Shown one piece after another: positions 34,908 to 45,755 of a stretch of 64,000 bases of DNA; positions within the stretch are counted from its first letter, which is position 1; each line of letters begins with the position of its first letter. This DNA comes from Arachis hypogaea (taxonomy: Eukaryota; Streptophyta; Magnoliopsida; Fabales; Fabaceae). The stretch spans positions 88,984,693 through 89,048,692 of the forward strand of contig NC_092045.1 in assembly GCF_003086295.3 (NCBI RefSeq). Direction: 5' to 3'. The notes below the pieces were generated by a model, which saw nothing but the letters and a program-made list of their open reading frames with translations, had not been told where the DNA came from and did not search any database. Position numbers and translations under genes: made by a program.

Positions 34908-35333
34908 AGAAGAAAGAAGAGAGTAGAAGAAGAAGAAATGAGGAAGAAGGGAATGGCTTTGTGTTCGGCCAAAAAGGGGGAGAAGTGGTGGTTTGGTTGT
35001 GTGAAAATGAAGGAGTGAAGATGGGTTTATATAGGAGTGGGGGGGGGGGCTCATGGTTCGGTCATGTATGGGTGGGTTTGGGAGGGAAAGTGGTTTGAAT
35101 TTGAAGGGTGAGGTAGGTGGGGTTTTATGAAGGATGGATGTGAGTGGTGAAGAGAAAGATGGGATTTGATAGGTGAAGGGTTTTTGGGGAAGAGGTGTTG
35201 AGGTGATTGGTGAATAGGTGAAGAAGAGAGATAGTGGTGGGGTAGGTGGGGATCTTGTGGGGTCCACAGATCCTGAGGTGTCAAGGAAAAGTCATCCCTG
35301 CACCAAGTGGCAAGCAAAAATGCGTTTTTAGCC

Positions 35334-35512
35334 AATTCTGGCGTTAAACGCTGGGCTGGTGCCCATTTCTAGCGTTTAACGCCAAGAGCTTGCCCTTTTC
35401 TGGCGTTTAACGCCAGTCTGGTGCCCCTTTCTGGTGTTAAACGCCCAGAATGGTGCCAGACTGGGCGTTAAACGCCCAACAGCTAGCCTTACTGGCGTTT
35501 AAACACCAGCAC
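35334..35512. repeat. Array of GGCGTTTAACGCC palindromes (inner element, between protease and extra ORF)
   Basis: Five or six units with spacers such as 'agaatggtgccagactg'. Position corresponds to the array at 30838-31106 in the outer element. Confidence 0.9.
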
Positions 35513-35714
35513 GCTCTCCTCCAGGGTGTGCTGTTTTTCTTTCTGTTTTTCATTCTGTTTTTGATTTTTCAATTGATTTTGTGACTTCTCATGATCATCA
35601 ACCTACAAAAGAACATAAAATAACAAAGGAAAATATATAAAATATAACATTGGGTTGCCTCCCAACAAGCGCTTCTTTAATGTCAGTAGCTTGACAGAGG
35701 GCTCTCATGGAGCC

Positions 35715-36818
35715 TCAGAAATACTCAGAGCAATGTTGGAACCTCCCAACACCAAACTTAGAGTTTGAATGTGGGGGTTCAACACCAAACTTAGAAGTTG
35801 GTTGTGGCCTCCCAACACCAAACTTAGAGTTTGACTGTGGGGGCTCTGTGTGGCTCTGTTTTGAGAGAAGCTCTTCATGCTTCCTCTCCATGATGACAGA
35901 GGGATATCCTTGAGCCTTAAACACAAAGGATTCTTCATTCACTTGAATGATCAATTCTCCTCTATCAACATCAATCACAGCCCTTGCTGTGGCTAGGAAG
36001 GGTCTGCCAAGGATGATGGATTCATCCATGCACTTCCCAGTCTCTAGGACTATGAAATCAGCAGGGATGTAATGGTCTTCAACTTTTACCAGAACATCCT
36101 CTACAAGTCCATATGCTTGTTTTCTTGAATTGTCTGCCATCTCTAGTGAGATTTTTGCAGCTTGCACCTCAAAGATCCCTAGCTTCTCCATTACAGAGAG
36201 AGGCATGAGGTTTACACTTGACCCTATGTCACACAAGGCCTTCTTGAAGGTCATGGTGCCTATGGTACAAGGTATTGAAAACTTCCCAGGATCCTGTCTC
36301 TTTTGAGGTAATTTTTGCCTAGACAAATCATCTAGTTCTTTGGTGAGCAAAGGGGGTTCATCCTCCCAAGTCTCATTTCCAAATAACTTGTCATTTAGCT
36401 TCATAATTGCTCCAAAGTATTTAGCAACTTGCTCTTCAGTGACATACTCATCCTCTTCAGAGGAAGAATACTCATCAGAGCTCATGAATGGCAGAAGTAA
36501 GTCCAATGGAACCTCTATGGTCTCATTTTGAGCCTCGGATTTCCATAGTTCCTCATTGGGGAACTCATTGGAGGCCAGTGGACGTCCATTGAGGTCTTCC
36601 TCAGTGGCGTTCACTGCCTCTCCTTCCTCTCCAAATTCGGCCATGTTGATGGCTTTGCACTCTCCTTTTGGATTTTCTTCTGTATTGCTTGGAGGAGTAC
36701 TAGGAGGGAGTTCAGTAATTTTCTTGCTCAGCTGTCCCACTTGTGCCTCCAAGTTTCTAATGGAGGACCTTGTTTCAGTCATGAAACTTTGAGTGGTTTT
36801 GATTAGATCAGAGACCAT
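35715..36818 (-). CDS. Gag C-terminal spacer and aspartic protease of the inner element
   Basis: Begins inside the gag spacer (QVGQLSKKITELPPSTPPS, a coiled-coil then acidic region) and continues to a retroviral-type aspartic protease: CDIGSSVNLMPLSVM carries the active-site D-[ILV]-G, and LETGKC...ILGRPFLATARAVID is the C-terminal psi-loop motif. The tail after the protease is a threefold SNSKFGVG repeat encoded by copies of the element's CACCAAACTTAGA motif, and the frame then ends, so no RT follows. It is read in a different frame from the gag ORF at 36824-38032. The frame was probably continuous before a small deletion near 36985. Confidence 0.8.
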   Translation of the reverse strand: MVSDLIKTTQSFMTETRSSIRNLEAQVGQLSKKITELPPSTPPSNTEENPKGECKAINMAEFGEEGEAVNATEEDLNGRPLASNEFPNEELWKSEAQNETIEVPLDLLLPFMSSDEYSSSEEDEYVTEEQVAKYFGAIMKLNDKLFGNETWEDEPPLLTKELDDLSRQKLPQKRQDPGKFSIPCTIGTMTFKKALCDIGSSVNLMPLSVMEKLGIFEVQAAKISLEMADNSRKQAYGLVEDVLVKVEDHYIPADFIVLETGKCMDESIILGRPFLATARAVIDVDRGELIIQVNEESFVFKAQGYPSVIMERKHEELLSKQSHTEPPQSNSKFGVGRPQPTSKFGVEPPHSNSKFGVGRFQHCSEYF

Positions 36819-36823
36819 GGTTG

Positions 36824-38032
36824 CTAAGTCAGAGGTGTTCTGCTTAGAACTCTCTGTCTGTTGCTGAGAAGATGGTGGAAAAGGCTTGCTATTGCTAAAC
36901 CTGTTTCTTGCACCATTATTGTTGTTGAAACCTTGTTGAGGTCTCTGTTGATCCTTCCATGAGAGATTTGGATGATTTCTCCATAGGGTTCTCCCATGTA
37001 ATTCACCTCTTCCATTGAAGGGTTCTCAGGATCATAAGCTTCTTCTTCAGATGAAGCCTCCTTAGTACTGATTGGTGCATTTTGCATTCCAGACAGACTT
37101 TGAGAAATCATATTGACTTGTTGAGTCAATATTTTGTTCTGAGCCAATATGGCATTCAGAGTGTCAATCTCAAGAACTCCTTTCTTCTGATTAGTCCCAG
37201 TGTTCACAGGATTCCTTTCAGAAGTGTACATGAATTGGTTATTTGCAACCATTTCAATTAGCTCTTGAGCTTCTGTAGGCGTCTTCTTCAGATGAAGAGA
37301 TCCTCCAGCAGAGCTATCCAAAGACATCTTGGATAGTTCAGAGAGACCATCATAGAAAATTCCAATGATGCTCCATTCAGAAAGCATATCAGTGGGACAC
37401 TTTCTGATTAATTGTTTGTATCTTTCCCAAGCTTCATAGAGGGATTCTCCTTCCTTCTGTCTGAAGGTTTGGACTTCCACTCTAAGCTTACTCAATTTTT
37501 GAGGTGAAAAGAACTTTGCCAAGAAGGCATTGACTAGCTTTTCCCAAGAGTTCAGGCTTTCTTTAGGTTGTGAGTCCAACCATATTCTAGCTCTGTCTCT
37601 TACAGCAAAAGGGAATAGCATAAGTCTGTAGACCTCAGGGTCAACCCCATTAGTCTTGACAGTGTCACAGATTTGCAAGAACTCAGCTAAAAACTGATGA
37701 GGATCTTCCAATGGAAGTCCATGGAACTTGCAATTCTGTTGCATTAGAGAAACTAATTGAGGCTTAAGCTCAAAGTTGTTTGCTCCAATGGCAGGGATAG
37801 AGATGCTTCTCCCATAGAAGTCGGGAGTAGGTGCAGTAAAGTCACCCAGCACCTTCCTTGCATTGTTGGCATTGTTGTTGTTTTTGGCTGCCATGGGTTC
37901 TTCTTCTTTGAAGATTTCTGTTAGGTCCTCTATAGAGAGTTGTGCCTTGGCTTCTCTTAGCTTTCGCTTCAAGGTCCTTTCAGGTTCAGGATCAGCCTCA
38001 ACAAGAATGCTTTTGTCCTTGCTCCTGCTCAT
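36824..38032 (-). pseudogene. Gag of the inner element, frame-shifted at its C-terminus
   Basis: ATG at 38032 (MSRSKDKSILVEADPEPERT). The retrotransposon gag domain is clear: FPFAVRDRARIWLDSQPKES, then FLAKFFSPQKLSKLRVEVQT and LYEAWERYKQLIRKCP, about residues 130-230. Near 36985 the frame changes: the DNA continues to encode gag-like sequence in another frame (FSWKDQQRPQQGFNNNNGA) that joins the 36818-35715 frame without a stop. A short deletion at 'tatgg' is the likely cause. Gag packages the element RNA; such a protein could form particles with enzymes supplied by an autonomous relative. Confidence 0.8.
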
Positions 38033-39660
38033 AAGAAAGAGAAGACAACAAGAAAATGTGGAATCCTCTATGTCACAGTATAGAGATTCCTTGAGGTGTC
38101 AGAGGAAAAGAAAAATAGAAGGCAGAAGTAGAAAATTCGAACTTATCAAGAAAGATGGAGTTCGAATTGTGTATTAAGGAATAGTGTTAGTCCATAAATA
38201 GAAGGATGTGAGAAGAGGGGAAGTAATTTTCGAAAATCAAGTAAAAGATTTTGAAAACATTTTGAAAAACACTAATTGATTTTCGAAAATAAAAGTGGGA
38301 AAGAAATCAAGTGATTTTTGAAAAAGAATTTGAAATTAGAAATCAAAAAGATTTAATTGAAAGTTATTTTGAAAAAGATGTGGTTAAGAAGATATGATTG
38401 GTTTTAAAAAGATGTGATTGAGAAGATATGATTTGAAAAACATTTTTAAAAAAAATTTGATTTTGAAAATTAATGACTTGGCTATCAAGAAAAGATATGA
38501 TTCAAACATTAAACCTTTCTCAACAGAAAAGGCAACATACTTGAAATGTTGAATCAAATCATTAATTGATAGCAAGTATCTTTGAAAACAGAAAGAAATT
38601 GAATTTGAAAAAGATTTGATTGAGAGGATATGATTTGAAAAAGATTTGATTTTGAAAAATTTTGAAAACCTGAAAAAAAAATTGCATTGAAAACAGAATC
38701 TTCCCTCTTGTGCCATCCTGGCGTTAAACGCCCAGAATGGTGCACATTCTGGCATTTAACGCCCAAAATTATACCCTTTTGGGCGTTAAACGCCCAACCA
38801 GGCACCCTGGCTGGCGTTTAAACGCCAGTCTGTCCTTCTTCACTGGGCGTTTTGAACGCCCAGCTTTTTCTGTATAATTCCTCTGCTGTATGTTCTGAAT
38901 CTTCAATTCTCTGTATTATTGACTTGAAAAGACACAAATTAAAAATATTTTTGGATTTTTAATAGTGAGGAATAATCAAAATGCAACTAAAATCAAATAA
39001 CAAAGCATGCAAGATACCAAACTTAGCAGCTTGTATACTACTGACACTAATGAGAATGCATATGAGACACATAAACACTCAAGTCAAGAGAATTCAAAGA
39101 TCAGAGTAAGAAATCATCAAGAATAACTTGAAGATTAATGAAGACACATGCATGAGTGCAAGAAGAACAGAAACATGCAATTGACACCAAACTTAAAATG
39201 AGACTCTAGGCTCAAACAAGAAATTTTTGGATTTTATGATTTTCTAAATTTTTTTGTGCTTTTTCGAAAATTAAGTGGAAAAAGAAAATGAAGGTATCAA
39301 AATTCTTAATGAGAATTCCAGGAATCATGCAATGTTTAGTCTAAGACTCCGGTCCAGGAATTAGACATGGCTTCACAGCCAGCCAAGCTTTCAAAGAAAG
39401 CTTCGGTCCAAAACACTAGACATGGCCAAAGGCCAGCCAAGCCTTAGCAGATCACTGCTCCAATAGCAAGAATGATAGAAATCAACAAGCTCTTGTGATG
39501 ATAAGTTGAAACCTCGGTCCAATGAAATTAGACATGGCTTCACAGCCAGCCAGATTTCAACAGATCATCATGAAACTCTAGAATTCATTCTTAAGAACTC
39601 TGAAAAAAAATACCTAATCTAAGCAACAAGATGAACCGTCAGTTGTCCATACTCGAACAA
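38033..39660 (-). other. 5' leader of the inner element
   Basis: Long untranslated leader between the primer-binding site and gag. It contains a palindrome array (38716-38872), purine-rich runs with many TTTGAAAA blocks (38220-38660), and three imperfect repeats around 'agacatggcttcacagccag' (about 39350-39395, 39415-39450 and 39520-39555). No coding frame. Confidence 0.75.
38716..38872. repeat. Array of GGCGTTTAACGCC palindromes in the inner element leader
   Basis: Four or five units of GGCGTTWAACGCC with 'cagaatggtgcacattctgg'-type spacers that can form their own stems. Confidence 0.9.
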
Positions 39661-39678
39661 TCCCCGGCAACGGCGCCA
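39661..39678 (-). other. Primer-binding site, plant tRNA-Asp type
   Basis: The plus strand reads TCCCCGGCAACGGCGCCA, which equals the 3' end of plant tRNA-Asp including CCA. The minus strand therefore carries the complementary binding site, six bases inside the 5' LTR. Athila elements are known to use tRNA-Asp. Confidence 0.93.
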
Positions 39679-39684
39679 AAAACT

Positions 39685-41413
39685 TGGTATGCGAAATTGT
39701 GATCAATACTTTTCACAAATCAAACAATCCCCGGTAATGAATCCAAAAACTTGGTGTTCAATACCATGGCATAAACACAACTTCGCACAACTAACCAGCA
39801 AGTGTACTGGGTCGTCCAAGTAATAAACCTTACGCGAGTAAGGGTCGATCCCACAGAGATTGTTGGTATGAAGCAAGCTATGGTCACCTTGTAAATCTTA
39901 GTCAGGCAGACTCAAATGGAGATGAATGATGATATACGAATAAAACATAAAGATAAAGATAGAGATACTTATGTAATTCATTGGTAGGAATTTCAGATAA
40001 GCGTATGAAGATGCTTGTCCCTTCCGTCTCTCTGCTTTCCTACTGTCTTCATCCAATCCTTCTTACTCCTTTCCATGGCAAGCTTATGCAAGGGTTTCAC
40101 CGTTGTCAGTGGCTACCTCCCATCCTCTCAGTGGAAATGTTCAACGCACCCTGTCACGGCACGGCTATCCATCTGTCGGTTCTCAATTAGGCTGGAATAG
40201 AATCCAGTGATTCTTTTGCGTCTGTCACTAACGCCCCGCCTTCAGGAGTTTGAAGCACATCACAGTCATTCAATCATTGAATCCTACTCAGAATACCACA
40301 GACAAGGTTAGACCTTCCGGATTCTCTTGAATGCCGCCATCAGTTCTAGCCTATACCACGAAGACTCTGATCTCATGGAATGGCTGGCTCGGTTGTCAGG
40401 CGAGCACTCGGTTGTCAGGCGATCAACCATGCATCGTGTATCAGGAATCCAAGAGATATTCACCCAATCTAAGGTAGAACGGAGGTGGTTGTCAGGCATA
40501 CGTTCATAGGTGAGAATGATGATGAGTGTCACGGATCATCACATTCATCAAGTTGAAGAACAAGTGATATCTTGGAACAAGAACAAGCGGAATTGAATAG
40601 AAGAACAATAGTAATTGCATTAATACTCAAGGTACAGCAGAGCTCCACACCTTAATCTATGGTGTGTAGAAACTCCACCATTGAAAATACATAAGAACAA
40701 GGTCTAGGCATGGCCGAATGGCCAGCCTCCCAAAGAGGGTTCAATCATAAAAACATTATCAAAAGCTCTAAAATGATCCAAAGATGATAATACAATAGTA
40801 AAAGGTCCTACTTATAGAGAACTAGTAGCCTAGGGTTTACAGAGATGAGTAAATGACATAAAAATCCACTTCCGGGCCCACTTGGTGTGTGCTTGGGCTG
40901 AGCATTAAAGCATTTTCGTGTAGAGACTCTTCTTGGAGTTAAACGCCAGCTTTTATGCCAGTTTGGGCGTTTAACTCCCATTCTTGTGCCAGTTCCGGCG
41001 TTTAACGCTGGGAATTCTGAGGGTGACTTTGAACGCCGGTTTGGGCCATCAAATCTTGAGCAAAGTATGGACTATCATATATTGCTGGAAAGCCTAGGAT
41101 GTCTACATTTCAACGCCGTTGAGAGCGTGCCAATTGGGCTTCTGTAGCTCCAGAAAATCCGCTTCGAGTGCAGGGAGGTCAGAATCCAACAGCATCTGCA
41201 GTCCTTTATAGTCTCTGAATCAGATTTTTGCTCAGGTCCCTCAATTTCAGCCAGAAAATACCTGAAATCACAGAAAAACACACAAACTCATAGTGAAGTC
41301 CAGAAAAGTGAATTTTAACTAAAAACTAATAAAAATATACTAAAAACTAACTAGATCATACTAAAAACATACTAAAAACAATGCCAAAAAGCGTACAAAT
41401 TATCCGCTCATCA
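39685..41413 (-). repeat. 5' LTR of the inner element
   Basis: TGGTATGCG to GCTCATCA, 1729 bases, about 28 differences from the other LTR counted by eye. Palindrome cluster at 40930-41045; degenerate primer-binding-site copy at about 39723-39758. Confidence 0.95.
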
Positions 41414-41642
41414 ACGCCCAAAATACCTCTTACTGGCGTTTTTACGCCAGTGAGATCTTTTTCTCTGTGATTCCTCTGCTTTATGTTCTGAACCTTCATT
41501 TTTCTGAATTATTTACTGAAATGTATTGACAAACAAGATAAGATGACTCATATAATTGTTATAAACATCTAATTTATGCTTATGGCTGGGTTGCCTCCCA
41601 GCAAGCGCTTCTTTACTGTCTTTAGCTGGACTTTACTGAGCT

Positions 41643-42566
41643 TTAATCTAGTCTCAGCTTTGAGCATTCTTGCTCAACATTGCCTTCAAGATAATGTTTG
41701 ACTCTCTGCCCATTAACAATGAACTTTTTGTCAGAGTCAATATCTTGAAGCTCTACATATCCATATGGTGACACACTTGTAATCACATATGGTCCCTTCC
41801 ACCGGGATTTTAGTTTCCCAGGGAACAATCTGAGCCTAGAGTTAAATAGCAGAACCTTCTGTCCTAGCTCAAAGACTCTAGATGAAAGCTTTCTGTCATG
41901 GCACCTTTTTGCTTTCTCTTTGTAAATTTTAGCATTTTCGAAAGCATTGAGTCTGAACTCCTCTAGCTCATTCAACTGGAGTAATCTTTTTTCTCCAGCT
42001 ACCTTAGCATCAAGGTTTAGGAACCTGGTTGCCTAATAGGCCTTGTGTTCCAGTTCTACTGGAAGATGACAGGCTTTTCCATACACAAGCTGGTATGGAG
42101 AGGTCCCTATAGGAGTCTTGAATGCAGTTCTGTATGCCCACAGAGCATCATCCAGACTTCTCGCCCAATCCCTTCTATAGGTGTTTACAGTCCATTCCAG
42201 GATTCGTTTTAGTTCTCTATTTGAGATTTCAGCTTGCCCATTTGTCTGTGGGTGATATGGAGTTGCTACTTTGTGGTTAATTCCATATCGGACCAGAGCA
42301 GAGTCAAGCTGTTTATTGCAGAAATAAGTACCCCCATCACTGATTAGTACTCTAGGGACACCAAATCTGCTGAAGATGTGCTTCTGGAGAAATTTCAGCA
42401 CTGTCTTAGTATCATTAGTGGGTGTTGCAATTGCTTCTACCCATTTAGATATATAGTCTACTGCCACCAGATGGTAAGTGTTTGAATATGATGGTGGGAA
42501 AGGTCCCATGAAGTCAATGCCCCATACATCAAACAACTCAATCTCTAAGATTCCTTGTTGAGGCAT
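41643..42566 (-). pseudogene. Integrase of the outer Athila element
   Basis: 42566-42033 encodes the catalytic core with the three acidic residues in context: [19 protein letters not shown] and [15 protein letters not shown]. 41975-41643 encodes the C-terminal part (RLRLFPGKLKSRWKGPYVIT, the GPY/F-type module). The pieces are separated by a stop or frame break near 42033-41976. The N-terminal zinc-binding part is in another, broken frame (42766-42545; HRAGNLPHG is readable near 42590). Integrase would join cDNA ends to the 5-bp-staggered target. Confidence 0.85.
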
Positions 42567-42775
42567 GGCATAACCGTGAGGCAGATTACCAGCTCTATGG
42601 CAACTGTCACAGTTACGTATAAACTCTCGGGAGTCTCTGTAGAGAGTAGGCCAGTAGAAGCCACATTGAAGAACCCTTGTGGCTGTTCACTCACCTCCAA
42701 AATGTCCTCCATATTGTGATCCATGGCAGTGCCACAGGATCTTCTACACCTCTTCTCTAGGTACACATCTACGGA

Positions 42776-44614
42776 TTATTCCATCTGCACACCTCTTAAA
42801 GAGATATGGTTCATCCCACAAGTAGTATTTGCATCAGAAACCAATTTTTTTATTTGCTGCCTGCTGTACTCGTTGGGTGTGAATCTCACAGCTTTATAGT
42901 TTGCAATGTCTGTAAACCACGGTGCTTCCTGAATGGCAAATAATTGCTCATCTAGGAAGGTTTCAAAGATCTCAGTAGGAGGGAAGGATGCTCCTACTAC
43001 TGGTTCTATCCAGGACAGGTGGTTAGCTACTTGGTTCTCTGTCCCTTTTCTGTCTTTTATTTTTATATCAAACTCTTGCAGAAGCAACACCCATCTTATG
43101 AGTTTGGGTTTTGAATCCTACTTTGTGAGGAGATATTTTAGAGCAGCATGGTCAGTGTACACAATCACTTTTGATCCTACTAAATAAGATCTGAACTTGT
43201 CAATGGCATAAACCACTACAAGCAACTCCTTCTCTGTGGTTGTGTAATTCTTCTGTGCGTCATTTAAAACACGACTAGCATAATAAATGACATGCAGAAG
43301 CTTGTCATGCCTCTGTCCTAATACTGCACCAATGGCATGGTCACTGGCATCACACATTAGTTCGAATGGTAATGTCCAGTCTGGTGCAGAAATGACTAGT
43401 ATTGTGACCAGCTTAGCTTTCAGAGTCTCAAAGGCCTGCAAACACTCTGTGTCAAAGACAAATGGTGTATCAGCAGCTAGCAAATTGCTCAAAGGTTTGG
43501 AAATTTTCAAAAAATCGTTTATAAACCTCCTATAGAATCCTGCATGTCCCAGAAAGCTTCTGATTGTCTTAACATTGGCAGGTGGTGGTAATTTTTCAAT
43601 TAATTCTACCTTAGCTTGATCCAACTTTATTCCCTTGTTCGAAATTTTGTGCCCACAGACAATTTCTTCAGTCACCATAAAGTGACATTTCTCCCAGTTT
43701 AAAACCAGGTTAGTCTCTTGGCACCTTTTCAGAATAAGTGCTAGATGGTCAAGACAGGAGCTGAATGAGTCTTCAAATACTGAGAAGTCATCCATGAAGA
43801 CTTCCAGAAATTTCTCTACCATATCAGAGAAGATAGAGAGCATGCATCTCTGAAAGGTTGCAGGTGCATTGCACATACCAAATGGCATCCTTCTGTAGGC
43901 AAATACTCCAGATGGACATGTGAATGCTGTTTTCTCTTGATCCTGAGGGTCTACTGCAATTTGGTTGTAACCTGAATAGCCATCCAAAAAGTAGTAGTAA
44001 TCATGATCTGCTAGTCTCGCTAACATCTGGTCTATGAATGGTAAAGGAAAATGATCCTTTCTGGTGGCTGTATTGAGCCTTCTGTAGTCAATACACATAC
44101 GCCAACCTGTAACTGTTCTTGTAGGAACCAGTTCATTCTTTTCATTATGAACCACTGTCATGCCTCCCTTCTTGGGGACAACTTGGACAGGGCTCACCCA
44201 GGAGCTATCAGAAATAGGATAGATAATCCTAGCCTCTAGTAACTTAGTGACCTCTTTCTGCACCACCTCCTTCATGGCTGGATTCAGCCGCCTCTGTGGT
44301 TGAACAACCGGCTTAGCATTATCCTCCAATAGGATCTTGTGTATGCATCTAGCTGGGTTAATGCCCTTAAGATCACTTATGGACCACCCAAGAGATGTCT
44401 TGTGTGTCCTGAGCACCTGAATTTGTGCTTTCTGTTCCTGTGGCTCTAAAACAGAGCTTATGATCACAAGAAAAGTGTCATTCTCTCCCAGAAATATATA
44501 TTTCAGGGATGGTGGTAGTGGTTTGAGTTCGGGTTTAGGAGGCTTCTCCTCTTCCTGAGGAGTTATCAGAGGTTCTTTTATTTTTTTCTGGTTCCTCCAG
44601 ATCAGACTGGACAT
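42776..44614 (-). pseudogene. Reverse transcriptase and RNase H of the outer Athila element
   Basis: 44614-43118 holds the RT: WVSPVQVVPKKGGMTVV, GWRMCIDYRRLNTATRKDHF, YYYFLDGYSGYNQI, RRMPFGMCNAPATFQRCM and the catalytic FMDDFSVF. Then come the thumb/connection (FLGHAGFYRRFINDFLKISK) and RNase H (LMCDASDHAIGAVLGQ, TTEKELLVVVYAIDKFRSYL, YTDHAALKYLL). An in-frame TAG at 43118-43120 interrupts RNase H; the frame continues ([20 protein letters not shown]) to 42776. These motifs are diagnostic of the Athila clade. Copy inactive because of the stop and because neighbours are broken. Confidence 0.92.
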
Positions 44615-45230
44615 CTTTAAAAATGTTCTCTAGCTCTGATTCGAGACTCTCAGCCATATTGACCTCTTCCACCAAGGAGTCAATAATATCAATGCTCATG
44701 CAGTCGTTTGGGGTGTTTGGATGCTGCATAGCTTTGACAGCATTCAACTTAAACTCATCCTCATTGACTCTCAAGGTCACCTCCCCTTTTTGGATATCAA
44801 TGAGGGTTCGTCTAGTTGCTAGGAAAGGTCTTCCTAGAATGAGCGTTGCACTCTTATGCTCCTCCATTTCCAGCACTACAAAGTCAGTGGGAAAGGCAAA
44901 TGGCCCAACCTTGACAATCATGTTATCAATTATGCCTGATAGCATTTTAATGGAGCCATCAGCAAGTTGGAGACATATTCGGGTTGGTTTGACTTCTTCA
45001 GTTAAACCAAGCTTTCTGATAGTGGATGCAGGTATTAGGTTGATGCTTGTCCCAAGATTACATAGAGCTATCTTGGTACAAGCACCCTCCAATGTGCATG
45101 GTATCATAAAGCTTCCAGGATCTTTAAGCTTCTCTGGTAAGCTTTTCAGAATGACTGCACTGCATTCTTCAGTGAGAAAAACTTTTTTAATTTCTCTCCA
45201 ATCCTTCTTATGACTTAAGATCTCTTTCAT
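44535..45230 (-). pseudogene. Aspartic protease of the outer Athila element, catalytic Asp lost
   Basis: The protease fold is recognisable: FMIPCTLEGACTKIALCNLG, then INLIPASTIRKLGL and the psi-loop motif LILGRPFLATRRTLIDI. The active-site triad that is D-[ILV]-G in relatives (CDIGSS in the inner element) is N-L-G here, which should abolish cleavage. The frame overlaps the RT frame by 80 bases and is shifted relative to it at a run of seven A (minus strand, near 44581-44587); one extra A would explain this. Confidence 0.85.
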
Positions 45231-45329
45231 GAACTTAGCATAAGAGGGTATTTGCTCAAGTGCCTCTGCAAACAGAATCTTTATTTCAAGAGTCCTGAGA
45301 TAGTCTGTAAAGCGGACAAATTGTTTATC

Positions 45330-45755
45330 CTATTCCGCTTGGCGGAGTTTTTGAGGATAAGGCATCTTGGCTTTATATTCTTCAACCTTAGTTGCTGCAG
45401 GTTTATTTCCTATAGAGGTGATTGGAGAAGCCTGCTTAAGAGGGTTATTATCAGCACCTGCAGGTGTCTGATCCCTTATTGGCATTTGAATGCCAGGATT
45501 GGGGGCTGGATGGGCGTTTAACACCAATTTTCCACCCTTTTCTGGTGTTTGGATGCCAGAATTGGCCGTCCACTGGGCGTTTAACGCCAATTTTGCACCC
45601 TTTTCTGGCGTTTGAATGCCAGAATCATTCCTCTCTGGGCTCTTACTCTCCTCAGAGGGATTTTGGGCAGTGGCATGGTCATCCTCTGTCAGTTGTTCCT
45701 TTCTTGACTTCCTGCTGCTTTGAGTTGAGGCATTCAATGTCTTTCCACTTCTCAA
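45330..45755 (-). pseudogene. Gag-protease linker of the outer element containing translated palindrome repeats
   Basis: Ser/Lys-rich start (MRSGKTLNASTQSSRKSRK), then two to three copies of SGIQTPEKGAKLALNAQ-like repeats, then a linker ending EEYKAKMPYPQKLRQAE. The repeats are the coding version of the GGCGTT/AACGCC palindrome array at 45476-45635. No enzymatic motif. Confidence 0.7.

Larger units (their letters stand above)
31107..41413 (-). mobile_element. Non-autonomous Athila-type LTR retrotransposon (inner element)
   Basis: Two LTRs of exactly 1729 bases (31107-32835 and 39685-41413) with a perfect 5-bp duplication ACGCC (31102-31106 and 41414-41418). The tRNA-Asp primer-binding site at 39661-39678 fixes the minus orientation. 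Contents: leader, gag, protease and an extra ORF, but no reverse transcriptase or integrase. By eye the LTRs differ at about 28 sites (about 1.6%), so the insertion is young. It sits inside a GGCGTT/AACGCC array of the outer element. Confidence 0.95.

Noticed and set aside
39661..39678. tRNA-Asp gene fragment
   Set aside because: Only the 18 terminal bases are present, including the non-genomic CCA, at the exact place of a primer-binding site.
44577..44590. Programmed frameshift between protease and RT at an A7 run
   Set aside because: The shift needed is +1 at a homopolymer in a copy with several other lesions; a one-base insertion is simpler.
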